Shown here: piece by piece, positions 1 to 7,722 of the stretch
Numbering within the stretch: position 1 is the first letter of the stretch
Layout: every line of letters starts with the position of its first letter
Assembly: GCA_013216135.1 (NCBI GenBank)
Contig: JABSOS010000013.1
Location: 1 to 64,000 of the forward strand
Direction: 5' to 3'
Source: Candidatus Caenarcanales bacterium
Lineage (GTDB): Bacteria; Cyanobacteriota; Vampirovibrionia; LMEP-6097
Length of the DNA: 64,000 nt
Translations under genes and position numbers: made by a program
The notes under the pieces: model-generated
Told to the model about the DNA's origin: nothing
Databases searched by the model: none
The model's input: only the letters and a program-made list of their open reading frames with translations

Positions 1-2
1 AC

Positions 3-56
3 AATCAGGAGCTAGAAAAGGAGTTGTACGAGTTAGTAATTTCTAAAGAATCATAA
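3..56 (+). CDS. possible 3' end of an upstream gene (partial)
   Basis: The third forward frame is open from the window edge and reads NQELEKELYELVISKES before a TAA at 54-56. The hydrophilic helical composition is protein-like, but 17 residues are too few to name a family. It is the only forward frame here that resembles coding sequence. It could equally be chance. Confidence 0.25.
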   Translation, partial: NQELEKELYELVISKES

Positions 57-71
57 AGTTTAATGGTCTAG

Positions 72-401
72 AGCCTTCTAAATTACCATCAAAGTGGAGA
101 TTATAAATATGGTAGCGCTCTTAATAATTTATTTAATGAAATGAGTCACATAGACGATAACATCAAAACTAAACTTGAAAAGGCTTTTGAAGAATGGACT
201 TGTGAAACAGCACTATTCATAAAGCAAGGACAAAAATCAGATTATGTAAAAAAAAGCTTTGAACCCAATATAATCGCACAATTCTTTATCCAAAACTCAA
301 TCTCAGCCTTACAAATCTTAAAACAAACTCAAAGAATAGATGAAGCACATAACTACTTTAAAATTCTTCGAAAAACAGCAAGAACCTTTAGAGCAGACTA
401 A
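72..401 (+). pseudogene. TetR-family regulator, C-terminal remnant
   Basis: An ATG at 141 opens an 86-residue frame, but the similarity-like sequence continues in frame upstream to a TAG at 69-71 (SLLNYHQSGDYKYGSALNNL). The whole piece resembles the ligand-binding C-terminal half of TetR/AcrR regulators: a G-x-A-L-x-N-x-x-x-E segment, a long amphipathic helix ending in a W (EEWTCETALFIKQGQ), then a helix of the IAQFFIQNSISALQ type used for dimerisation. No helix-turn-helix is found in any frame upstream, so the DNA-binding half is missing and I read this as a truncated gene. It could still be translated from 141. Palindromes that look like TetR operators lie at 661-715. Family assignment is by eye and moderately sure. 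Confidence 0.5.
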
Positions 402-432
402 TTATTAGAGAGTTAACCTTTCAAAAAAAGAA

Positions 433-484
433 CCCTCTATAAATTGATTAAAGGCTTGGGAGCTTAAATCGAATTTATAGAGGG
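433..484. repeat. long inverted repeat in intergenic region
   Basis: Perfect 13-base arms CCCTCTATAAATT (433-445) and AATTTATAGAGGG (472-484) enclose a 26-base loop. No T-tract follows on either strand, so it is not a classic terminator. It lies in the 320-base gene-free stretch between the TetR remnant and the methylase gene. It could be a small RNA hairpin or the trace of a small mobile palindrome. The rest of 402-660 shows nothing else I can name. Confidence 0.5.
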
Positions 485-660
485 AAAATCAATACAACCT
501 AAAGTATCGAAAGTGAAACAGAAGAAAGATTCATCGTGGGATAGCTCAGATAATCGATTAGCCTTTCTCTGAATATTTTATTCCCATCTCAAAAAAACAT
601 TCACACAAAAATATAAAAAAAACTATAAAAAACCTTATAAATAGTGGTTTTCAGACAAAA

Positions 661-715
661 CATACCAACCGCCCAGTATGTTTTTAGTGTAAAAATACCA
701 ACCAGTTGGTATTTT
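661..715. promoter_or_regulatory. two operator-like palindromes
   Basis: The site at 692-715 has perfect 11-base arms around a CA centre; its core is TACCAACCAGTTGGTA. A second, weaker site at 661-680 is CATACCAACC followed by a GTATG arm and shares the ATACCAAC half. Two tandem copies of an 8-base half-site with dyad symmetry are typical of TetR-family operators. They lie just beyond the stop codon of the minus-strand methylase gene, so the promoter they would control is not obvious. A link with the TetR remnant at 72-401 is inference. Confidence 0.45.
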
Positions 716-721
716 ATTTGA

Positions 722-1540
722 TTAATAGTTAGATATAATCAGTTCTTTACCTATTTCACAGCTTTCTTTCTTATAATTATTCATTCCGTATTGGAATTGC
801 CATTCATGAAGCTTAGCTCCAGCAAAATTATCACGAATAAATTCGGAGTTATCATAGCTAATAAACCAATTCAGGTCACTTGCTAAAACCTTCTCAGAGA
901 AACGAAGATGATCAAAACTAAGATGCAAGTTCCCCTTTTTACCATAGAGTTTGGATTTACTCGCTACATAATAAGGAGGATCTAAGTAAACTAAAATATC
1001 TTTATTTGTGAGCTTTGAACTTCTATTAATCAGTAATTTACTAAAATCATGATTAGTGATTTTCACTTTTTTATCGAGAAGCTCAGATAAAGCACGAACC
1101 CTTTCTATCGAAGAATCTGTAAATCTACTTTTAAATGCACTCTCTGAATAACCACCACTCTCGGTAGTTCCAGAAAAGCTAATACGATTTAACACGAAAA
1201 ATCTTGCAGCACGTTGAATTAAGTTCAATTTCTCTGGATTTATATCTAAAAGATTGCGAAATAAGTCCTTACCTATTTTATTTTTTCTTTTATAGTTATA
1301 GGCTAAAGCCACAAGCTCTTCATTGTGCAGCTGAGCTGCCTTCCAGAAGCAAAAAACATCAGGATTCAAATCATTAACCCAAAACTTTCTATCAGGAAAT
1401 TCTTGCTTTAAATATATGAAAAGTGAGCCGCCACCTAAAAAAGGTTCACGATACTCCTTAAAATCAAGCTCAGTAAATTCCTTAAGTTTTTTTATTGCCT
1501 TCGCTTTACCGCCGGGATATCTGAGAGGAGTCTTTATCAT
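722..1540 (-). CDS. Dam-type DNA adenine methyltransferase (D12 class)
   Basis: The protein should transfer a methyl group from S-adenosylmethionine to adenine N6 in a specific DNA site. It starts with the D12-class signature RYPGGK (residues 7-12), has the SAM-binding PFLGGGS motif at 33-39 and the catalytic DPPY at 187-190. The 272-residue length is normal for Dam and DpnM-like enzymes. No restriction endonuclease gene is next to it, so it looks like an orphan methylase with a housekeeping, regulatory or phage-derived role. The recognition site cannot be read from the sequence. The ATG at 1540 gives a full N-terminus. Confidence 0.85.
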   Translation of the reverse strand: MIKTPLRYPGGKAKAIKKLKEFTELDFKEYREPFLGGGSLFIYLKQEFPDRKFWVNDLNPDVFCFWKAAQLHNEELVALAYNYKRKNKIGKDLFRNLLDINPEKLNLIQRAARFFVLNRISFSGTTESGGYSESAFKSRFTDSSIERVRALSELLDKKVKITNHDFSKLLINRSSKLTNKDILVYLDPPYYVASKSKLYGKKGNLHLSFDHLRFSEKVLASDLNWFISYDNSEFIRDNFAGAKLHEWQFQYGMNNYKKESCEIGKELIISNY

Positions 1541-1582
1541 TTAATTCTAAAAATCACAAAAATTTTCGAGTATCTCTAATTT

Positions 1583-1609
1583 TAAACTAAGATTAACGAA
1601 AATATGTTA
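1583..1609 (+). promoter_or_regulatory. TTAA-N7-TTAA box plus -10-like element
   Basis: TTAA at 1582-1585 and 1593-1596 are separated by 7 bases, and six bases later comes TATGTTA (1603-1609). The same arrangement occurs before the genes at 6426 and 17145. The start codon is only about 10 bases beyond the -10-like element, with no Shine-Dalgarno, so the transcript may be leaderless. Confidence 0.4.
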
Positions 1610-1620
1610 CAGAAATAGTG

Positions 1621-1824
1621 ATGATTTTTGATGAGATTAATTCATCTAATATCAACGCGGTTAAGAAATCAAAGCTTAGCCCATACAAGCACGATAAAGC
1701 CTCAAAATCCTATATACCTAAGCGTCATAACTTAGGAGAGGATTCAGTTGACATCTCAGAAGAAGCAGTAGCGCTCTCTGAGCAAAAAACTATTAATGTA
1801 ACACCTGAAGATATAATTGAATAG
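1621..1824 (+). CDS. small protein with FlgM-like motif (paralogue 1)
   Basis: This 67-residue hydrophilic protein carries the pattern N-I-x-A-V-K-K-S near its N-terminus and NLGEDSVDISEEAVALSEQ in the middle. The second motif is like the short D-S-V-x-I-S-x-E-A segment of FlgM-type anti-sigma factors, but the C-terminal sigma-binding helices are not evident. The protein is closely related to the one at 6426-6641, and the two flank the 1345-residue gene. A GTG at 1618 directly precedes the chosen ATG; neither has a Shine-Dalgarno. Its TAG stop shares one base with the GTG of the Nudix gene, so the two are probably translated together. The function is unknown. Confidence 0.6.
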   Translation: MIFDEINSSNINAVKKSKLSPYKHDKASKSYIPKRHNLGEDSVDISEEAVALSEQKTINVTPEDIIE

Positions 1825-2216
1825 TGCTTGATGTCGTTGCCTTCATTTATATACAAAATAGAAAAGTACTAGTAGTTCGCTCCCATGATAAGGATCGCTT
1901 CTACTTTACAGGTGGTAAAAGGCAGCCAGGCGAGTCAGATGTACAAGTTATCTATAGAGAAGTAAAAGAAGAAATCGACGCTGAAGTCGACCTATTTTCG
2001 CTCAATCATCTAGATAGCTTTGAAGCAGCAGCACACGGTCACGGTGAAGGTAAAAGTGTAAAAATGGTCTGCTATACAGGTTTAATAAAGGGGCAGATCA
2101 AAATTTCTTCAGAAATTAAAGAATATAAATGGATTCTGTCTGACGAAATGGCAATATGTGCGCCAGCTACACAAATTGCTATAAACAAGCTTAAAGAAAG
2201 AGATCTAATAGATTAA
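1824..2216 (+). CDS. Nudix (MutT-like) hydrolase
   Basis: Nudix enzymes hydrolyse nucleoside diphosphates linked to another group and need Mg2+ or Mn2+. The Nudix box is clear at residues 31-53: G, five residues, E37, seven residues, R45-E46-V-K-E49-E50. The glycine normally found near the end of the box is Asp52 here. At 130 residues it is a single-domain protein of usual size. It starts with GTG at 1824, overlapping the stop codon of the preceding small gene by one base (TAGTG), which suggests translational coupling. The substrate cannot be predicted. Confidence 0.8.
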   Translation: MLDVVAFIYIQNRKVLVVRSHDKDRFYFTGGKRQPGESDVQVIYREVKEEIDAEVDLFSLNHLDSFEAAAHGHGEGKSVKMVCYTGLIKGQIKISSEIKEYKWILSDEMAICAPATQIAINKLKERDLID

Positions 2217-2314
2217 GCGATACAAATTAATAAAATTCTGAAAATTTCTATAAAAACAGCCTAACTATTTTTATAAAAAACAAGTGAGCATTATCTTTAT
2301 ATCCTTACAAAGAT

Positions 2315-5300
2315 ATGTCCGAAAGACCTATAAATCTAATACGAAACCAACTATATCTGCCACCGAACATAGATGCTTCAAAAGAACTTGATTTAAAAAC
2401 CCCTAAATTAGAGTTGACTTCACAGAAAGAAGAGAAAGAACTTGAAATTGAAGGCAATACATACGAGAAACAAGGCGGGATTCTAGTCCCCAAAGAAACT
2501 ATGCGAGGCATCATAATTGCAGACCAAAATGAACTAACTAAACATTCTCCAGATATGCTTCAAAAATCAAGTTCAACATCAGAGTTAATCGATGAGACTA
2601 TATTAAAAATCATTGCTGGAAGTGATGACTCTGAAAAAGAAAACATTACTGAATTTTTTTCTCGCTTAAGTGACCTACAAATAGTCTTAGTCGAAAAATC
2701 AGATGGTCCTAAGAAGTCTAAAAAACTATCTTTTTCTCCATTAGTTATGAATAGAGAAACCTATTCAAAATATAATTATCAACCTTTACATAAAATTAAA
2801 TTAAAAGCTGAATCACAACAGCAGCTAGAACAATGTGTCAAAAACAGCATAAGACCTGAGCAGAAAATATTTAATAGTCCAATGAAGCGCTTTGGTTTAC
2901 GCTTCTTAGCGAATTCTATTTTCATTGACAATTTTGATAAAAGCCAAATAACGGAGAAAGTAATAAAAGCATTATCTAAAGATAGGGAAGCAGGCGCACA
3001 AGGAATTTATCAACATTACCTATGTGTCGAACACGACAACTTATCTGATGAACAAAAGCAAGAAGTATTAGAAATTTTATCAAAGTCAAATAAATTGTCA
3101 TCCCATTTAGCTCAAACAATTTTATTCAACTCACCTGAATTAGGTGAAAATATTAACCCTAAAGAATTTCCGAGAGTAGAGAATTTCAAGCAACTAAAAG
3201 CACTCTTCAAGAGTGATATTCAACCAGGAAAGCTAGCAATGAATCAAAAGAACCTTGTACCTGAAGAGTTATCAGAAGAAGACCATTTTGGTATCGAAAT
3301 TGAAATGAAATTACAAGACGAGGATCAAACGAGAACTTCTAACTCACCTATCAAACAAGCTCTTAGCCCTTATCATCACTTTATTGAATTAGGGAAAGAT
3401 GGTTATAACACAATTGCAGAACTTAGAACTTTAAACTATGGCTTTCCATTAAATGCAGAAAATCAAAAGAATTTATTTAATGTTATTAATGAATTTCACA
3501 AAAGTGAGGATTTATGTTTATTCCTGTCAAATCATATTCATGTTGACCAGGGTAAATCAATGAATGCAACTGGAAACCTCCTATCATTCACTGTAGATAA
3601 TAATGGCGGAAGAACTTGGGAAACCAAAAGTTTAGACTGTGATTCTGTTTATTTAGATTCTCAAAATAGAAATTTATATCATTCATTTAATATGTCCGCA
3701 TTAATTGATCAGATGGTGATATTAAACGAACTTAAAGATGCGACTATATCACCAGCCTCTATATACAAAGCAAAACAACTACAAGAAATCTCGAATATTA
3801 ATCTCAACAGCTCATTACTACTAGTACAAGCAGTATCCTCTGGTAAAAATCATATTCTGCCAAATATCTTCAGGCTAATAGAATTCAAGAAAGACTATAT
3901 TGAAACAGAATGTGATGCACATTTAGGTGAAGATAAGTTAAAGATAGACTTCTTCAATAACCCTGCCTATAAAATAAGCTTAGATAGTGATTTTATAGAC
4001 TATTTAGAATCTATAAGCCCAGAAGAACAATTAGCTTTTAGTATTGCAGGAGAAGATATAGACAATGATCTAACTCTAAAACTTCTCACCTCGAAAAATA
4101 TCTCATATGATTGCAAAAAGAAATTTATAGATAATATGGATTATCAGAACCCTGATCAGCACGCACTCACACTATTCACTAAACTAAAAGAGTCACATCT
4201 AAACAATTCTAATACTGAACAGGAATCAGATAAACAAAAACTAGCTTACCAAATTGCAAGAAAACTTCAAATCACTGATATTACAGAAACAATCAATCAA
4301 ATTATGAATGAATTAAAAACAGATTTTCCTGATGCAGTTGAGCAAATCATTTATTCTACAAGTCTTTACTACGCAAATGGAAGAGGCTGGGCATCGCAGG
4401 TTTCACTGAATAGTGAAATAATTGATTTTCTTGAAAATCTTAAAGACAGTGATCCTCTTCATTGTTTTGATATCGAATGTTTAGATATCAATAGCGACTT
4501 AAGCATAAAATTACTGTTAAATGAGAGAATTCCATACAAGATTAAAGTAAATTTCATAAGTAATATGGACTATATAACTGGATCAGATAAACTAAAGCCA
4601 GTCCTAGAGGGACTCAAAGAATTATATGAAAAACAACAAGTAGATTTTTCTAATGACACAGAAGCTAATCAAAACAATACAAAAAATTATCGAAACTTAA
4701 TCTCTAAATTATGTGGAAAACTTGATGCTTCTGAGATTTCTACAGCAAAAAATGAACTCTTAGAAATTGATGGCTTTATAAGATCTGAAGTAATTTGGAA
4801 CACATGTGCTTATTATCAAAATAATTATGATGAAAGAGAAAGAGAGCTTACAAAAGAATTGTTTGAATTCATGCAAAAATTAGAATCTAGAAATCAAGCT
4901 GTCTTCGATCTTATTGCTAAGACTATTGATGAAGAAATGACTTATGAATTTTTAAGTAATAGCAAAATATCAACCAACACCAAGCGCAAGTACATATTTG
5001 GGATGCCATTTTTTACAGCTAAAGATACAGGTGAGAATTTACAAAATGTTTTAAGAAAATGGAAAGATTATGTTACAGAAATAGAAGCACTAGGCGACCA
5101 AGAAAAATTCGAAAAGGCGGATAAGGAATATAAACAACTAGTCTTTTCATTGTGTGATAAGCTTGATGCTACTGAAATATCTTCAGCAAAGAATGAACTA
5201 TTAAATATTGACGATGTTATAACTACTGAAATTGTTAATATTACTTGTTCCAAGTATCGTGAAGATTACTTTTTGCAAAATACTATTCTTTCGGAAGAGT

Positions 5301-6352
5301 TGATTGAATTCATGGAAAACTTGGACCATAGAGGTCAATCTAGCTTTGATCTTGCCCCTCACAAAATCAACGATGAGTTAAGCTTCAAGTTTCTCATAAA
5401 CCCTCAAATTAAAATAGAAACTAAAGCTGATTTCATAGCAAAGATGCCATCTTTCAAAACTGAAGACGCAGGTGAAAATTTAAAAAATATCTTTATTCGC
5501 TGGAGAGATAAGCATAGAGAGAGAATAAAAGATATTAATGATCCAGAGCAAATAAAAGCTGCCGAAAGATCTTATAAAAAATTAGTTCAATCCTTATGTA
5601 AAAAACTTGATGCATCAGAAATATCGAAAGCTAAGAACGATCTCCTTGAAATAGATAATGTAGTCAAAAGTAACCTACTCGAAAACACTTATAACTACTA
5701 TAAAGAGAACGTATCTAACAACTATTATGATAGATACAACACACAGAGCCTTGAAATAACAGAAGATCTAATAAATTTTATGGGGAACTTCAATGATAAA
5801 GCTCAATTAGAATTTGATATCATTACCAAAAGTGTAAGCGATGATTTAACATATCAATTCCTAACAAATCCAGACATAGGGTTAGATAGCCGCATCAAGT
5901 ATATAGAACAAATGAGATCATTTTCAGCAGAGGAAGCTTGTGAAAATTTAAAAAAAATCTTAATCACCTGGCAAGATAACCATACAGAGGAAATAAAAAA
6001 TATTAATGATCCAGAAAAAATCAAAACTGCTGAAAAATCTTATAAAAAATTAGTTGGAAAATTATGCAAAAAGCTTGATCCAGGTGAAATATCTGCTGCA
6101 AAGAACGAACTTTTAGGAATTGATCATACCGCAACAAAAAACATCATAGATAACACTATTAATTATTATAGAGATCTATGGGGTAAATTTGAAACAAGTC
6201 TCCGCCTAGAGCTCATTGATTTCATGCATTATTTAAATGATTCAGAACAAGAAGTGTTTTTGGTTCGAAAAATGAATGCTAGCGAAGAACTCATTAATAC
6301 ATTCATGGAAGATTCTCAAATTTCGGATGCCTTAAAACAAAATTTGAGATAG
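2315..6352 (+). CDS. large repeat protein with amidoligase-like region
   Basis: This 1345-residue protein has no signal peptide and no evident membrane segment. Around residues 325-411 three short motifs occur in the order FGIEIEM, a KDGYN/AELRTL segment, and SNHIHVD. That order resembles the putative amidoligase family (glutamine-synthetase-like ATP-grasp-free ligases: EIE, DGS/GEIVSP, HVH), so a peptide- or amide-bond-forming domain is possible but weakly supported. From about residue 560 to the end the protein is built of helical repeats of about 147 residues; the best conserved unit core is L-C-x-K-L-D-A-x-E-I-S-x-A-K-N-x-L-L-x-I-D. Small FlgM-motif genes lie on both sides. No Shine-Dalgarno is obvious before the ATG. 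The overall role is unknown. Confidence 0.75.
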   Translation: MSERPINLIRNQLYLPPNIDASKELDLKTPKLELTSQKEEKELEIEGNTYEKQGGILVPKETMRGIIIADQNELTKHSPDMLQKSSSTSELIDETILKIIAGSDDSEKENITEFFSRLSDLQIVLVEKSDGPKKSKKLSFSPLVMNRETYSKYNYQPLHKIKLKAESQQQLEQCVKNSIRPEQKIFNSPMKRFGLRFLANSIFIDNFDKSQITEKVIKALSKDREAGAQGIYQHYLCVEHDNLSDEQKQEVLEILSKSNKLSSHLAQTILFNSPELGENINPKEFPRVENFKQLKALFKSDIQPGKLAMNQKNLVPEELSEEDHFGIEIEMKLQDEDQTRTSNSPIKQALSPYHHFIELGKDGYNTIAELRTLNYGFPLNAENQKNLFNVINEFHKSEDLCLFLSNHIHVDQGKSMNATGNLLSFTVDNNGGRTWETKSLDCDSVYLDSQNRNLYHSFNMSALIDQMVILNELKDATISPASIYKAKQLQEISNINLNSSLLLVQAVSSGKNHILPNIFRLIEFKKDYIETECDAHLGEDKLKIDFFNNPAYKISLDSDFIDYLESISPEEQLAFSIAGEDIDNDLTLKLLTSKNISYDCKKKFIDNMDYQNPDQHALTLFTKLKESHLNNSNTEQESDKQKLAYQIARKLQITDITETINQIMNELKTDFPDAVEQIIYSTSLYYANGRGWASQVSLNSEIIDFLENLKDSDPLHCFDIECLDINSDLSIKLLLNERIPYKIKVNFISNMDYITGSDKLKPVLEGLKELYEKQQVDFSNDTEANQNNTKNYRNLISKLCGKLDASEISTAKNELLEIDGFIRSEVIWNTCAYYQNNYDERERELTKELFEFMQKLESRNQAVFDLIAKTIDEEMTYEFLSNSKISTNTKRKYIFGMPFFTAKDTGENLQNVLRKWKDYVTEIEALGDQEKFEKADKEYKQLVFSLCDKLDATEISSAKNELLNIDDVITTEIVNITCSKYREDYFLQNTILSEELIEFMENLDHRGQSSFDLAPHKINDELSFKFLINPQIKIETKADFIAKMPSFKTEDAGENLKNIFIRWRDKHRERIKDINDPEQIKAAERSYKKLVQSLCKKLDASEISKAKNDLLEIDNVVKSNLLENTYNYYKENVSNNYYDRYNTQSLEITEDLINFMGNFNDKAQLEFDIITKSVSDDLTYQFLTNPDIGLDSRIKYIEQMRSFSAEEACENLKKILITWQDNHTEEIKNINDPEKIKTAEKSYKKLVGKLCKKLDPGEISAAKNELLGIDHTATKNIIDNTINYYRDLWGKFETSLRLELIDFMHYLNDSEQEVFLVRKMNASEELINTFMEDSQISDALKQNLR
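3992..6340 (+). repeat. tandem ~147-residue repeats inside the large gene
   Basis: Copies of the block Leu-Cys-x-Lys-Leu-Asp-x-x-Glu-Ile-Ser begin near 4708, 5151, 5592 and 6060, spaced about 440-470 bases apart. Each is followed by a helical stretch ending in F-(M/L)-x-x-L and an N-(D/E)-(D/E)-L-(T/S)-x-x-F/L-L segment. Two more diverged copies precede them (starting near 3992 and 4400). The copies differ at many positions, so this is an old protein-level expansion and not a recent DNA duplication. Confidence 0.7.
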
Positions 6353-6378
6353 TTTTTAAATTAAAAATACAACTGTTC

Positions 6379-6406
6379 TTAACCTTAGCTTAAGAATCTT
6401 ATGTTA
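6379..6406 (+). promoter_or_regulatory. TTAA-N7-TTAA box plus -10-like element
   Basis: TTAA at 6379-6382 and 6390-6393 are 7 bases apart, followed after six bases by TATGTTA at 6400-6406. The left part reads CTTAACCTTAGCTTAA and so resembles a pair of cyanobacterial-type Pho boxes, which are YTTAAYYW units on an 11-base period. The gene start at 6426 is about 20 bases downstream. Confidence 0.4.
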
Positions 6407-6425
6407 AATCACAATTGTTGTCGTT

Positions 6426-6641
6426 ATGATTATAGATTCACTAGATTTTTCAAATAATATTTCTGCGGTTAAAAAGTCCAATCTTCGGTCTTCAAATAAA
6501 GCAGCTAAAGCCTATGGCGCGCAGTCAAGTGCACGTGCAAACCTAGGAAAAGACTCAGTATCAATATCTAAAGAGGCAATGGAGCTTTCACAGATTGATA
6601 ACTTCTCGTTAGAGCAGCTTTTAGCTGGAGCGACTGCGTAA
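6426..6641 (+). CDS. small protein with FlgM-like motif (paralogue 2)
   Basis: This 71-residue protein is a paralogue of the one at 1621. It shares N-I-S-A-V-K-K-S-N-L near the start and ANLGKDSVSISKEAMELSQ in the centre; the motif D-S-V-x-I-S-K-E-A is like the N-terminal half of FlgM-type anti-sigma factors. The sequence is low in aromatic residues and probably disordered when free. It stands alone on the plus strand behind the 1345-residue gene with its own promoter-like motif. No function can be assigned; a role as a small regulator or adaptor is inference. Confidence 0.6.
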   Translation: MIIDSLDFSNNISAVKKSNLRSSNKAAKAYGAQSSARANLGKDSVSISKEAMELSQIDNFSLEQLLAGATA

Positions 6642-6648
6642 TTAGTTT

Positions 6649-7236
6649 TTAATATTTTTTCACTTGCTTTTCAGATGCAAGATTTATTTCTTTAATTTCA
6701 TCAACAGTATTTAGATAAAATAACTGATCTAAAGCATGTTTGAACACTTCTAATAATCCAAGTTTATGTTCCTGTTCCTCAGGACTGTGAGGTATACGTC
6801 CTGACATATCCACATCATGTAAACGTAAATTTCTTTTTGATAAATCTTCAGGATCAAGAATGGTATCTTCTTCAATCTCAGCATATATAGTCTGATAATT
6901 TTTACTATCAGCAGGAACATAACTAAACTTAGCTATAGTTTCTGCTTTTTTACGATCCCCCTCAGGAGGGCTAAAACGAATAAATTCAAATTCTGCATTT
7001 GAATGAGGTTCTATAGGTAAAACATCAGAGTATTTATCTTCAGGGTTTAACCTTACTTCATGAAGTGTGACATTGAACTTCAACTTTGCATTTGAAGATC
7101 TTCCAGAAGAAAGCTTTGCTTGTTGTCTAGTATTTAAATCTAACGACGTAAATAAAACTGATAGCTTATCTGAAGCTTTGTCAGAAAGGCTAACAGAAGG
7201 CACCAAGTATAAATCACTTTTTGAAGTTAAGTCCAT
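6649..7236 (-). CDS. hypothetical protein
   Basis: This is a 195-residue protein with no recognised domain, no signal peptide and no membrane segment. It alternates beta-type stretches (KLKFNVTLHEVRL, AEFEFIRFSP, QTIYAEIEED) with a C-terminal amphipathic helix (KLGLLEVFKHALDQLF). The same strand-then-helix architecture appears in the proteins at 8391-9968 and 10064-10735, so the three may be distant relatives. The start codon is 15 bases behind a GAGGAG sequence, which is rather far for a Shine-Dalgarno. Confidence 0.55.
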   Translation of the reverse strand: MDLTSKSDLYLVPSVSLSDKASDKLSVLFTSLDLNTRQQAKLSSGRSSNAKLKFNVTLHEVRLNPEDKYSDVLPIEPHSNAEFEFIRFSPPEGDRKKAETIAKFSYVPADSKNYQTIYAEIEEDTILDPEDLSKRNLRLHDVDMSGRIPHSPEEQEHKLGLLEVFKHALDQLFYLNTVDEIKEINLASEKQVKKY

Positions 7237-7340
7237 AAACTTAACTAAGTTTCTCCTCTTTTATGATTAAAGCAAATTCTTATATTTAATTAAAGCATTA
7301 TTTGAGTCATTAGTGGATTATAAATGCTTAATAATAAACA

Positions 7341-7500
7341 ACCGAGGTGATTTAGCTGCGAAAAATACGATGTATTTTTCTTGCTGGTCAGGGGGAGATA
7401 GTTTGAATTAATTACACTCAGGAAAACACGACCCTTCCTACCCTCGCTCCTCTACCGGAGCTCAGGATTCAAACCACTGCAAATCGACAAATATATAAAA
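7341..7500 (+). ncRNA. candidate structured RNA region
   Basis: This gene-free stretch is less AT-rich than its surroundings and has several nested complementarities. One is a 9-base-pair hairpin with a GAT loop at 7360-7380 (GAAAAATAC/GTATTTTTC). Another is an 8-base-pair long-range stem GTTTGAAT (7401-7408) with ATTCAAAC (7467-7474). Inside it is GCTCC/GGAGC at 7446-7461. On the plus strand it is followed directly by a good intrinsic terminator at 7509-7524. That is what a stand-alone small RNA would look like. I tried SRP RNA, tmRNA, RNase P RNA, 6S RNA and T-box signatures by eye and none fitted convincingly. Strand and identity are uncertain. Confidence 0.35.
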
Positions 7501-7537
7501 AAAGAAAACACCTCCGAAGAGGTGCTTTCTTTTTTTA
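7497..7537. terminator. bidirectional intrinsic terminator
   Basis: The hairpin CACCTC-CGAA-GAGGTG (7509-7524) is flanked by an A-rich tract on one side and CTTTCTTTTTTT on the other, so it can end transcription on either strand. On the minus strand it has a UUCG tetraloop and follows the tRNA-Ala gene by a few bases. Confidence 0.85.
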
Positions 7538-7540
7538 TAA

Positions 7541-7616
7541 TGGTGGACCCGAGGTGATTCGAACACCCGACCTCCTCGGTGCAAACGAGGCGCTCTACCA
7601 ACTAAGCTACGGGCCC
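7541..7616 (-). tRNA. tRNA-Ala (anticodon UGC)
   Basis: The reverse complement folds as a 76-base cloverleaf. The acceptor stem is GGGCCCG paired with CGGGTCC (one G-U pair), the anticodon loop is TTTGCAC between CCTCG and CGAGG, and the T arm contains TTCGAAT. The anticodon TGC reads alanine GCN codons. The 3' CCA is encoded (7541-7543). A UUCG hairpin terminator follows. Confidence 0.95.
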
Positions 7617-7722
7617 AAAGAGCTGTCGATATATAATCATAATAAATTTCTGGGAATAAAACACGAAAAAATTATTTCTTAATTATTCTTCAAAAAGACA
7701 GGCTAATTGCTAGGATTTATAT

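Noticed and set aside
2250-2275. TATAAAAA/TTTTTATA repeat after the Nudix gene
   Set aside because: The stem has no G-C pairs and could easily occur by chance in AT-rich DNA.
7465-7480. GGATTCAAACC, which looks like a tRNA T arm on the minus strand
   Set aside because: No acceptor or anticodon stem with proper spacing can be formed around it, so no second tRNA is called.
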